From positions 29,475,851-29,539,850 of the forward strand of contig NC_079877.1 of NCBI RefSeq assembly GCF_029227915.1: 64,000 nt of DNA, written 5' to 3'. Numbering within the stretch: position 1 is the stretch's first letter; every line of letters starts with the position of its first letter. Shown here piece by piece: positions 36,566 to 45,591 of this stretch. This stretch comes from Hydractinia symbiolongicarpus. Lineage: Eukaryota > Cnidaria > Hydrozoa > Anthoathecata > Hydractiniidae. The notes under the pieces are model-generated. The model made no database searches and was not told the origin of the DNA. It worked only from the letters and a program-made list of their open reading frames with translations. Both the position numbers and the translations under genes were made by a program.

Positions 36566-38474
36566 ATGAAAAGAATTGTTATAAACAAAGATATACTGCA
36601 AAAATTATGCAAATCTCTACCGTCACCTGGCGAAAGTTCTAGAGACAACACAGGACAAAGTTTTTTTAAAACAAATTCGACTCCAACAGATTTTATAGTA
36701 CATGGGAGTGATGGCAAAAAAGCTGTGGAAGAGTGGGATAAATTATGTGCGAGGTAGCTAGCTATAGCATAGTTGAATAGTGAGCCTTTTTATTATAGTA
36801 TAGTTGAATAGTCTTTTTATTTAGCTAGGTAGCTATATATATAGTAAAAAGAATAGTTTTAGCTATAGCTAGCTTGCTACATTTTAGCTGGCTAGCTTCT
36901 TGTTAGACAACACAAAGTTCCGACATGATTGAAAGGTCTTAGAGTAATTTAAACTGTGTAGCACAGCTATATGCTGACTGCATGATCTCTAGAAGTGGCC
37001 AAGTAAATCTCGCAGCGTGAAACAAGTGTACAACGTACTAAGTTCTTTTTATTTAGTCAGTCAATATTATCATCAACCATGCAATTTCAAGAAAAGAACG
37101 AACCTACACAAAAGACATCATCAACTAGTTTAACAGAAAAACGGTAAAAGCTTAGCTTAAATAGCTTAAAAATTTAGCTTAATTTTAATAGGTAAAAAAA
37201 GTAGATGGAATCACAATTTAGCTGTATTAGTATATTAAATAGTTTATAATATATATATATATTTATTATAAAATCAGCTAAAAATCCTTGATAATATAAC
37301 ACTGTTTCGAAAAGCTTCGTGAATTTTATTTTTAAATAAAGTGTTTTTTTAAAATACATATATATATATATATAGCTATATATATTCAGTTTTTTTAAGA
37401 AAAAGGAAATTTATTTAGTTTGCTTTCCCAGTATATAAATCTTGCAATAAAAGTTTTTATATATTTAGTCAGACATTGGGATCATCGTGCACAATTACAA
37501 AACCAAAACAACAAAAAAACCCTATTATTTCATCAGAAAAAGGGTAAATATTATATTAAATTGATCATATTTTAGCCTTAATAGTTATATAGTTTGCTAG
37601 ACTAGTAGATCTTGCAATAGGAATTAATTGTAAAGTTTTTTATATATTTAGTCAGACATTGGGATCATCAGGTAACATAACGAAATCAAAATTTCAACCG
37701 CCACAAAAACAACAACAAAAAAACACCATCAGTTTAACAGAAAAGGGGTAAATTATACTATTTAGCATTGATTAGTGTTCTAGTTCAAAAGGGTATATTT
37801 ATTACAATTTATATATATTTGTGCTTCCTGTCTATAGGTCTAGGTGGCAAGAGGGTGACTTACTGATCCTGATGAAGGAGATATCAGTAAGAAACCCCTT
37901 TCAAACAAAGAAAGGATCACCGCAAAGAAGAATGGCATGGCAAGACATTGCAGAAAATTGCGAGAAGTCAAGCATAACAATTCCTGTTTCCGAAAGAGTG
38001 GTGAGAGAGAGGTTCCAGATAGTAAAAGACAAGTTTTTAAGAAAAATGAGGGCAGAAGAAAAAGGCAGTGGAATCACATGTACATACAGTGAGTTGGAGC
38101 AGTTGATGCAGGATTTAATTGATTTAGAGTGCGACTGTGAGAAAGAAGCAACTGAGAGTAAAAAAGAAAACACAGAACATGACCGCGAAAAAGCTATAAA
38201 TATAAGGAAAAGGTGTATGGAAAGAATGGGAGATCCAGGAAAAAGAAAAAAAAACAAGGATAATGACAGGATGGATTTTTTTAGAGAAAGGAATGAATCT
38301 ATGATGAGAGATAGAGAGGAGGAAAGGAAGCTGAGAAAGGCGGAATTGGACTTAAGAAAGGAAGAGACTGGTTTAATGAAAGACCAGCAGAAACTTTTTC
38401 AAGATTCATTACTGCAAATGCAAGCTCAACAGAGCCAAATGATGCAGTTGCTGTTACAGAAACTTGAAAAATAA
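36566..38474 (+). CDS. Harbinger Myb/SANT-like accessory protein, 5 exons
   Basis: In Harbinger transposons the Myb-like protein binds the transposase and helps carry it to the nucleus and to element ends. Exons: 36566-36755, 37059-37143, 37470-37542, 37652-37748 and about 37838-38474; all internal junctions are phase 2. The last exon carries the DNA-binding region (EGDLLILMKEISVRNPF to VVRERFQIVKDKFLRKM) and then a very charged Glu/Lys/Arg coiled coil ending QMMQLLLQKLEK. Exons 2, 3 and 4 look like copies of one another: each starts TCAG just after a TTTAG acceptor and encodes SQ(T/S)(L/I)xSS, Thr/Lys/Gln-rich filler and a final EK(R/G). No premature stop is seen. Boundaries of the small exons are within a few bases. 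Confidence 0.75.
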
Positions 38475-38701
38475 AACGTTTATGTATTTTATAAAGAATT
38501 TATGAATTTGCTGTCCGTAAGCATATAAATTAATGCAGGATAAATTTTTGCGATATTAATTTTTGCGATTAAACGTCCAAAAAAAAAGAGTTTTACGGGA
38601 TTTATTTTTGCGAATTGAGCTCTCAGCAAGAAAATATACATTTGCCTCAATATTGTTTCTTAGAAGATTTGTGGCTATAAAAATAGCCGTTTTAATTTCA
38701 A

Positions 38702-39772
38702 TCATCCAGATAAATACGCTTCTAATGTTGGGGGCTGGCAGTTAAAAAATGTTGATGTGCAAGAGCCATAAATACAGGTCCTTGCATTACTTAAGAGAGC
38801 AGATGCAATATACTGTTTTGAAACAGCACTTAAACCTATCTTTTGCATCTTTGAGTAGTCTGTAAATTTGAATCTTTCGATAACATCACCAAACACCCAT
38901 TCAACTGACACCCTGACTGATGACATGCGCTCATTATAAACACGTTCTTCTTCCAATAGGGGATTTTTAAAACCTGTTTGTAGCTGCTCCCTATGAGGAT
39001 ATGCAGGGTCACCATAAACACATAAAACTGTGCCATCAGGAGCAATTGAATATCTTTGGAGAATATCCATAAAGCCAGATTGTGCAAGAAGGTAACAATC
39101 ATGTCTCGAGCCTTCAATTGGACCAAACAAATTCGCAATGAGACCATTGGGAGTGGAAACAGATTGCATTTTGTAGCCATGGTGTCTTTTATGGCCACTG
39201 TACATGGCTTTCTGATCTGTACCTGGTCGTCGAGCAATCCCCCTTAAAGTGCCATCAATAAAACCCCAACAGTTATCAAGTGGGGCACCTTTTGCGTGTA
39301 TACAGTCTGCAAAATCTTTCAAAGCATCCTTTGACAACCACGCCTGATTGAATGATGTGAGAAGTCGTCCAAATCTATTGTGTATGATATCCAAAGTTCT
39401 GTTAAATATGTAGGACATATCAGGTACAGACCGCCCAAACCGTGGAATAAGATCTGAAAACCTACATGGAAAGGCAAGGCGACGCAAAGTCAAACATAAG
39501 GCCTCCATTGGGTCTATGGTCAACCGATTTTCTGTTTTAACTCTTTCACCTGACAACCCTAGGGCATCACACAAACGAAACAAATCTGTCTTTCTAAATC
39601 TAAAATCTGCCCAACATTCATCATCTGACCAATTATCAAGAGAAAATTTATCTTGCTCCCAATAGGGAAACACAGGATTTTTCTTTTTATTTCGTGTTTC
39701 GTCAAGAAAAAAAAAATATTCTTCTTCATCAATGAAACCATTCTCAAGTTGGAACATTAACACATCCTCCAT
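38702..39772 (-). CDS. Harbinger DDE transposase
   Basis: A 356-residue single-exon transposase of the DDE_Tnp_4 (Harbinger) family, which cuts and pastes the element at its inverted repeats. Candidate catalytic residues are Asp in GFIDGT (about 173), Asp in GSRHD (about 225) or in GDPAY (about 255), and Glu in VEWVFGD (about 291). The N-terminal third (YIFNRTLDIIHNRFG and preceding) matches the helical region before the catalytic core. The frame has no stop or shift, so the gene may be functional. It begins 146 bp inside the right inverted repeat and converges on the Myb-like gene. Confidence 0.92.
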   Translation of the reverse strand: MEDVLMFQLENGFIDEEEYFFFLDETRNKKKNPVFPYWEQDKFSLDNWSDDECWADFRFRKTDLFRLCDALGLSGERVKTENRLTIDPMEALCLTLRRLAFPCRFSDLIPRFGRSVPDMSYIFNRTLDIIHNRFGRLLTSFNQAWLSKDALKDFADCIHAKGAPLDNCWGFIDGTLRGIARRPGTDQKAMYSGHKRHHGYKMQSVSTPNGLIANLFGPIEGSRHDCYLLAQSGFMDILQRYSIAPDGTVLCVYGDPAYPHREQLQTGFKNPLLEEERVYNERMSSVRVSVEWVFGDVIERFKFTDYSKMQKIGLSAVSKQYIASALLSNARTCIYGSCTSTFFNCQPPTLEAYLSG

Positions 39773-39934
39773 GTTTGTTTAACAAGTTTTAAAAAATGTT
39801 TCGCGCCACCGTTCGCCACCTTTTGACTTTTGCGCAAGTTCGATTGTAAACATCAAAACGGACCGACGATCGGGACCGATTTCCGCGCCCCAGAGGCTCG
39901 TACGTTCGTAAAATAGGGGTTTGCGCAAGTTCCC

Positions 39935-39993
39935 TATTTTTCGTGACAGACCGACGGACGGACGGACAGACGTATACGGGCATTATAATATAG
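39935..39993. repeat. right half of the 161-bp repeat split by Harbinger
   Basis: This carries the GTGACAGAC, ACGG-run and GGGCATTATAATATAGA parts of the repeat. With 36202-36263 it reconstitutes one copy. Confidence 0.75.
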
Positions 39994-41192
39994 ATTTTCT
40001 GGTGTTTTTGAAATACTTAATGTAAATAAATGTATTTTTATAAATTATGTATTTATATATGAATATATTTAAAGAAATCATAAAAAAGGGAACTTTGAAT
40101 TTTATTTTTTCATTTTTCCCCGTTAAAAATGTCTAAAAAATTCAAAAATTGCTTTGGATAGACTATGTGCATTCATTATTTTGCGAAAATTTTACTTATA
40201 AAATTTGCGGAAAAATAGGTAGCACTTGCATTTTTCGACCATGAATATTCCACGTTTGAGTGATACTTATCGTTAATGAAGTCAGGAGAGTTTCTTTTTT
40301 GCAAATTTCCGGCACATGAAAGTTTGCGAAAAATGTCAATGGCCACTGCCTGTGAAATAAATATCCCTAAGTCTTCGTTTATTTAACCATGTATATTAAA
40401 TATATAATCTACGAGTGATAAAGCTTTTTGGTTCATGGAAATGACATGATATTGAACCATTCTCACTTATGCTTAGCAATGCTTACTTTTTTTTGCATAT
40501 TTCAACCTGAATTTTTAAATAAAAATTATATTTAAAAGCCACGCAAGATATAATCGGTAAAAGACGGCCGCTATTACTGTACTGAATTTTTTCAAATAAA
40601 AAACAACGTTGCATCATTATTCCCAGGGTCTCTTAGCTCCTAAACCGTTTTAACAGAGCGACCATCAAACTGATAAAAACGAAAAATATGATGGGTACGA
40701 GGTTGCCAACATCGCATGTTCATCCGTTTATTTTCTTTGTTTCAAGGAAGAATATCGGATGCAGCATGTTGATGTTTATTCCGATGTCTACCTTAAGTTT
40801 GAGCCAAAAAAATTCGACAGTGGCAATAAAGCATTGCGTAATACGATAATGCCATACAAATATGTGCTCATATGCATTGGCAATTTTTGAGGCCCTGCTT
40901 TTGTCTACATTCTTTTTATCTGGATTTATTTTCTTCTTTTAAGGTAGTTTTTTAACTAAATCTTAGCTTTAGCTCTAAACAACTCCGCTTTTTATCAAAA
41001 ATATAAAAAAACGCGTTCAGTGAGTAATAGAAAACAACTTAAAGTTTATATGTTTCAAAATATACTTTTTAATGCTATTACTAAAAAAACCTTCTATGTC
41101 AGTACATGTTTAAAAATATTACAACAAACTTTTTGGGCTGATTTTAAGCAATACATCAAACGAAGAGAAAAGATTTGAGGAACACTATAAAA
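39994..41192. other. intergenic, no recognisable gene
   Basis: AT-rich sequence between the Harbinger element and the 3' end of the TPR-SGNH gene. A TTTATT at about 40923 (AATAAA on the minus strand) is a possible poly(A) signal for that gene. Nothing else was seen. Confidence 0.45.
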
Positions 41193-43361
41193 TTAGAAAT
41201 CTTTTTGAAAGCTCTTTTCTAAAACGTCGACATATTTTGGATGCAAGTGCGCCCCATCGAAACGATACTCTTCTTTCATGTATTCCGCAGAATCGTCCAA
41301 CAACTCATCGACGAAATCTAACCAAGTAAGTTTAGATGTTTTCGCGACTCGGTTCTTCAAACATTTGTTGAATAAACTTACGGTACCGATCGTCTCTTTA
41401 AGAACAGGAGGTACTGGATGCACAAAGATTTTCAATTTTTTATTCTTTTGCACCTCTAGCAGGCGCTTAACGTAAATATCAACCAGATATTTGACACAAT
41501 CATCTAAACTGTCGTAGGCGCACTTCCTGACCGCGCGAACAATACCTTCGCGACAATCTATTTCGCCAAACGCGAACACGCAGAAGGAGCCGTTAGGAAT
41601 AAGCTGCAAACAATTACGAAAGTTTGATTTCGTGTAAAATTTCGATTCTTTTCGTAAATGCCATATTTTTAAACCAGTAACCAATATAGGTTTGATGGTG
41701 TATTTTGTATCTTTAATCGTCAAATTTCTCCACGCCACTGGCAAAACATGACTGTCGCCGACAAAATACAGCGAATCTTCCACTGACAACGACGACGCTG
41801 GCGGCGGACACGTCGAATAGATTTGGCTGATGCAAGCATAGTAAGCCTGTTCGTTTCTAATCAATGTTTTGTACAGATTTTCATTCATCTTAAACAAAGG
41901 ATCGACAATCTTAATGAAGACGGGAAGGGCTTCCAAATGACCCACGACGTAACACGTCTTTACAACGGTGAAATACAACGCAAGAAGTTGTAACTCCAAG
42001 TTGACCAAATCGCCTTTCGGTGACGGACCTTTATCTTCCTTCTCTGGAGCCATCTCTTTTGCTATGATACCGAGAAGAGCATCTAAATCTTTTTCCAAAA
42101 TACGACGAATAATCTTTACAATTGGACTTAAATCCTTTTTACGCACGACTTGTCGATCTAATTTTCCGTCCAGAAAGTCGGCAGCAAACTTCAATAGATC
42201 ATCGAAGGTACACATGTTCTCATGGAGGTGCGTTATCAACAATGCGATATCGACGCTCTTCGACTCAAGATGGAATGCATGTTGAAGCATTCGTAAAGAT
42301 TCACTGACGGCGCCATATTCTCTAAGAAAGGTGGCAATGTACACAATAGCAGGTGCGTCCATCCAAGCAGCTCCCATCTGTCTTTGCAACGCTTCATAGC
42401 CACCCTCTCGCTGTACCATAGCAGTAAAAAATGCCTGGATGCTTTCATCGTTTTTACGTTGAGCGATAGCATTGAGCACAACAATGAAAACATCGTCCAA
42501 AGTCACTTGACCCAATCTGTATCCCACTCTGGCGTAGCCCAACAACCCGTCCAAATGCTGTTTGTCTGTCATTTGAGCTACAGTTAGAAATAATTGAAAC
42601 GCATTCGGCAGCTGTTCCATGCTTTCTAAAGCTTCACCTAAAGCAACATTCGCGTCGTGAATCGACTCCATTTGTTTATTTCCTCTTTTCAGCTCATTGA
42701 TGCATCTTGAAATGACACTAACTGCTTTCGTTGCGTCGCCAGATTTCATCAAAGCTTTTCCATAATCAAGCAACACTACGTGATCAGCTGAAGCTTTGCT
42801 TACTACTTTTTCAAAGTACGGCAAACTTGATTCGTATCGGTTTGCTTTAAAGTACAGATAAGCAAGACCAAACAAAGCATCAAAATGATTCGGCTGAACC
42901 TCAAGAACCTTCTTGTACTCCGCTAAGGCAAGATCGTGGTGTTTGCGACTCAAATAACCCTTAGCGTTTTTCATAAATGCCTCGATTTCAGGACTGGTTT
43001 CAACAGTCTTAACTTCATTTGATTCCATTCCTTCCTCGTTTTTTTTCTCTTTTGTTATAATGGTTTTCTCGTACACAACCTTACTTTTATTCGCGTCGTC
43101 ATGTACTATCACCAGAAGATCAGCTCCATCCTCCAGAGTGTCCAAGTTTGTTTCCATTTCTAGAGCTTTCTTCTTGCTTGTGGTTACTTCCATGTCGATT
43201 GGATTAACATCAATCTTCATATTGTCGAACAACTGCCTGCTGATCTGTTTTAAACACGACTTGATGTCCAGTTTGTCATTTGTTTGACTTGCTTCCAACA
43301 CAGCCGAAATTGTGCCATGATCATAAGAGGCGCCCAATTGGAAATGAAAATACACTTTCAT
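41193..43361 (-). CDS. TPR protein with C-terminal SGNH/GDSL-like domain, intronless
   Basis: An uninterrupted 722-residue frame on the minus strand; the only long single-exon non-transposon gene here. I chose the ATG at 43361 because MKVYFHFQLG follows a good splice acceptor (TTTATCTTTTCAG) that probably ends a 5' UTR intron; the frame is open 26 codons further upstream. An unassigned N-terminal region is followed by TPR-like helices from about residue 125 (YLSRKHHDLALAEYKKVLEV, HFDALFGLAYLYFKANRYE) and a long helical stretch. The last 190 residues look like an SGNH hydrolase: YFVGDSHVLP (Ser about 537), VTGLKIWHL, FAFGEIDCREG (about 599-605) and DGAHLHP (Asp 702, His 705). The usual block III Asn is replaced in GEID. 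No signal peptide is evident, so it is probably cytosolic. Function unknown. Confidence 0.82.
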   Translation of the reverse strand: MKVYFHFQLGASYDHGTISAVLEASQTNDKLDIKSCLKQISRQLFDNMKIDVNPIDMEVTTSKKKALEMETNLDTLEDGADLLVIVHDDANKSKVVYEKTIITKEKKNEEGMESNEVKTVETSPEIEAFMKNAKGYLSRKHHDLALAEYKKVLEVQPNHFDALFGLAYLYFKANRYESSLPYFEKVVSKASADHVVLLDYGKALMKSGDATKAVSVISRCINELKRGNKQMESIHDANVALGEALESMEQLPNAFQLFLTVAQMTDKQHLDGLLGYARVGYRLGQVTLDDVFIVVLNAIAQRKNDESIQAFFTAMVQREGGYEALQRQMGAAWMDAPAIVYIATFLREYGAVSESLRMLQHAFHLESKSVDIALLITHLHENMCTFDDLLKFAADFLDGKLDRQVVRKKDLSPIVKIIRRILEKDLDALLGIIAKEMAPEKEDKGPSPKGDLVNLELQLLALYFTVVKTCYVVGHLEALPVFIKIVDPLFKMNENLYKTLIRNEQAYYACISQIYSTCPPPASSLSVEDSLYFVGDSHVLPVAWRNLTIKDTKYTIKPILVTGLKIWHLRKESKFYTKSNFRNCLQLIPNGSFCVFAFGEIDCREGIVRAVRKCAYDSLDDCVKYLVDIYVKRLLEVQKNKKLKIFVHPVPPVLKETIGTVSLFNKCLKNRVAKTSKLTWLDFVDELLDDSAEYMKEEYRFDGAHLHPKYVDVLEKSFQKDF

Positions 43362-44163
43362 ATTTTTCACTGAAAAGATAAATATATACATAGAGAGATC
43401 AGCACTTGTACATACAGTACGCATCTGCTTCTGACACAAACTGGTTTTTTGAACATGCCTAACAAGTATAAATTAATCATTTCCGTTTGAAGAAAAGGTG
43501 CACACACTTTCTTTTTTAAGTAAATGTTTTATAAGAATATCAGGCTGGTATTTCAGGTTTAAAAAAATACGTCTATTGTTTAGAGCAATAAAGGAATAAG
43601 AATAATGACCAGCCTGGTTAGAATTTTGATAACAAAAAAAAACATGCATATACAAAAAAACAAGACTTTTTTAATATCCACTTTCCCCATCCTATCAACT
43701 ATGTATAGCATTAGATATTCTCAAAGTTTTTTCTTTAGTAAACCCTATTTGAGTCAAGGAAAGATAAAAAACGCCTCTTTCTAATTCTTTGTATTAACTT
43801 TTGAAGCATATAGATTGTATTTCAAAATTTATGTTTTTCTATTTCTGCAGGTTTGAATAACATCATTTATTTTTTTATGCAATTTTCCTCCAATAAGGTA
43901 AAATATATTTATGGCAGTAATGGTTCCTTGCTCATTTTTGAAGGGGTGGCTTTTCAGAGACAAAAAACGCCCAGCCTAAATAGGGTTACAAAAAAAATCA
44001 AGTTATCAGTAAAAAGTATCTGAGTCAAGACACTATATTTCAACATGGGAATTCATCTTAACAGCAAAAAATAAAATATACAAAATAAATTTTTTCAAAA
44101 CATTTTTTAATGTATATAATATTCGTAATAGAGGTGATCTTTATGGGCAAAAGTGAAAAACTT

Positions 44164-44290
44164 GGATGGAGCAGGATTTGAACTAGCGACTGTTGGTTAT
44201 CAGTCCAATAATGAGACAAGTTTGCAATTGCATTTTCTTTTTCTACAGGAACAAGCCCCGTTAGTGGTTCGAGCCCAGCAGGACAAGCCT
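44164..44290 (-). repeat. tRNA-derived repeat, diverged
   Basis: On the minus strand CTAGTTCAAATCCTGCTCC is a good B box with the 3' end of a tRNA T arm; the 5' half is decayed. A second B-box-like GGTTCGAGCCC lies on the plus strand near 44267, so two fragments may be joined head to head. Confidence 0.4.
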
Positions 44291-44496
44291 TCAATTCCAT
44301 CAATCACAACCACCTACCAAGCCGCATGTTTTAGTACATTACCTTCTTCAGGTCATATAAACTTATGTCTTCTGTGCATAAATATACAGTATTATACATT
44401 GTACAATTTATACAGTAGTATTCATAGAACAGTAGCAGAACAACAGTAGTGGCAAAAAGTACCAGGCATAAATACATTATACAATATTCAGTTGTA

Positions 44497-44570
44497 GACC
44501 GAACAGGATTTGAACCAGCAACTATTGAGTTTGCGCCCCATCGCTCTGCCAACTGAGCTTTCAGTTCGAT
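44497..44570 (-). repeat. tRNA-derived SINE head
   Basis: On the minus strand AGCTCAGTTGGCAGAGC is a textbook D arm with A box, and GGTTCAAATCC is a textbook B box about 35 bases later. ATCGAAC and GTTCGGT can pair as a 7-bp acceptor stem, but then the spacing to the D and T arms is wrong. I read this as a tRNA-derived repeat, not a working tRNA gene. Confidence 0.6.
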
Positions 44571-45591
44571 AGTGAAAAAGTTTGCAATACACAAGTTCAC
44601 AGTTTCAGCAAACCATTGTTTAAATAAATATTTTTTTTGTTACAATGCTCCTATTGAAACAATGCCCTTTTCAGCATTGAAAAAAAGAAAGTAAACTGTT
44701 ATAAATTAAGAAGGCTCTGACCATGAAAAAAAGTGAAATATTTTTGTTGCGAAATATTTTTAAAAGAAAAGTTACAAAAGTTGCGTCACAGCCATTAACA
44801 TACTATATTTTTAAGCTGTAGGACAACATTTCTTCAGATAATGTGAAATATTCATAATGCCCATGTTCAAAGCCTTATTAAATTCACTGTTTACTTCCTT
44901 TTTTCAATGTAGAAAATGAGAAAACAACTTACGTGAAAAGGTGTATTGCCTTTTCTTTCACTACACTTTCACTTCTTTTAGTTTACTCCAAAAACATGAA
45001 AGCATTATATATTGAAACTTTACATCGTAAACTTTCAGGTTAGACCACTCAGTAATAGTTCATAAAAGAGGGACAAAAAAATTACAAACATTATTTAGCA
45101 AAGAAAAAGAACCCTCCCAGAGGGCATCCATTGTATATCAAGGATACTAGAATAGGATGCCTGAAACCTCTATAATTCTAATCAATTTTTGAAAATTTGC
45201 TTATGCTTGCTAACTAGCTACCTATATGTAGGCTTGCGTTGAAAAAGTGGGGCATGGTGCAGATAGCATCAGGTTCAACGCAAAAAAAGTGCAACAGTTC
45301 ATCAGTTCAATGAAAAAACACCATGCGCATCCCACCACGACGCAAGAGGCTTAGCTAATGCAAAAAATATTGGACTTAATTCTTTCAGAAATCTTTTTAT
45401 TATTACTTCAAAAAAAGCTACAATTAAAGTCTATGAAACAATTGCAAGTCATCTTTCTTTTATTTTTTGTGGAAAAGTTCGTTCGCGGTTCGTTGGGCCT
45501 GTCTCCTAAAGTCTCGCGGACCATTGAGGGGTACCTTCAAATTCTTAGAAGGGAACCCGCAGCGGGCCCCATGTAAACAGAAGAAAAAAAT

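Larger units (their letters stand above)
36264..39934. mobile_element. Harbinger DNA transposon, apparently complete
   Basis: A 3671-bp element bounded by perfect 16-bp inverted repeats GGGAACTTGCGCAAAC (36264-36279) and GTTTGCGCAAGTTCCC (39919-39934), with TA on both outer sides. It holds the two genes expected of Harbinger elements, a Myb/SANT-like protein gene (+) and a DDE transposase gene (-), facing each other with about 230 bp between their stops. Both frames look open, so it could be an autonomous or recently active copy. It sits inside the second copy of the 161-bp repeat: 36202-36263 continues directly in 39935-39993. Confidence 0.88.
43362..45591. other. intergenic between divergent TPR-SGNH and RYK genes
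   Basis: Both flanking genes start here and run outward, so their promoters must lie in this 2.2-kb interval. It contains two tRNA-derived repeats (44164-44290 and 44497-44570). A CpG-containing patch at about 45480-45580 just before the RYK start may be the RYK promoter. No coding sequence was recognised. Confidence 0.45.

Noticed and set aside
38836-39237. 133-residue minus-strand frame overlapping the transposase
   Set aside because: Shadow frame of the intact DDE transposase at 38702-39772.
41193-43361. Bacterial contamination as source of the intronless TPR-SGNH gene
   Set aside because: Codon use is AT-leaning, the flanks are the same repeat-rich animal DNA, and a splice acceptor precedes the start. 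Ancient transfer remains possible; contamination is unlikely.
44497-44570. Functional tRNA gene
   Set aside because: The boxes are good, but if the acceptor stem is paired the spacing to the D and T arms is wrong. A SINE head fits better.
44331-44600. Minus-strand frame reading AQLAERWGANSIVAGSNPVRS
   Set aside because: This is the familiar meaningless translation of a tRNA-derived sequence; the DNA has A and B boxes.
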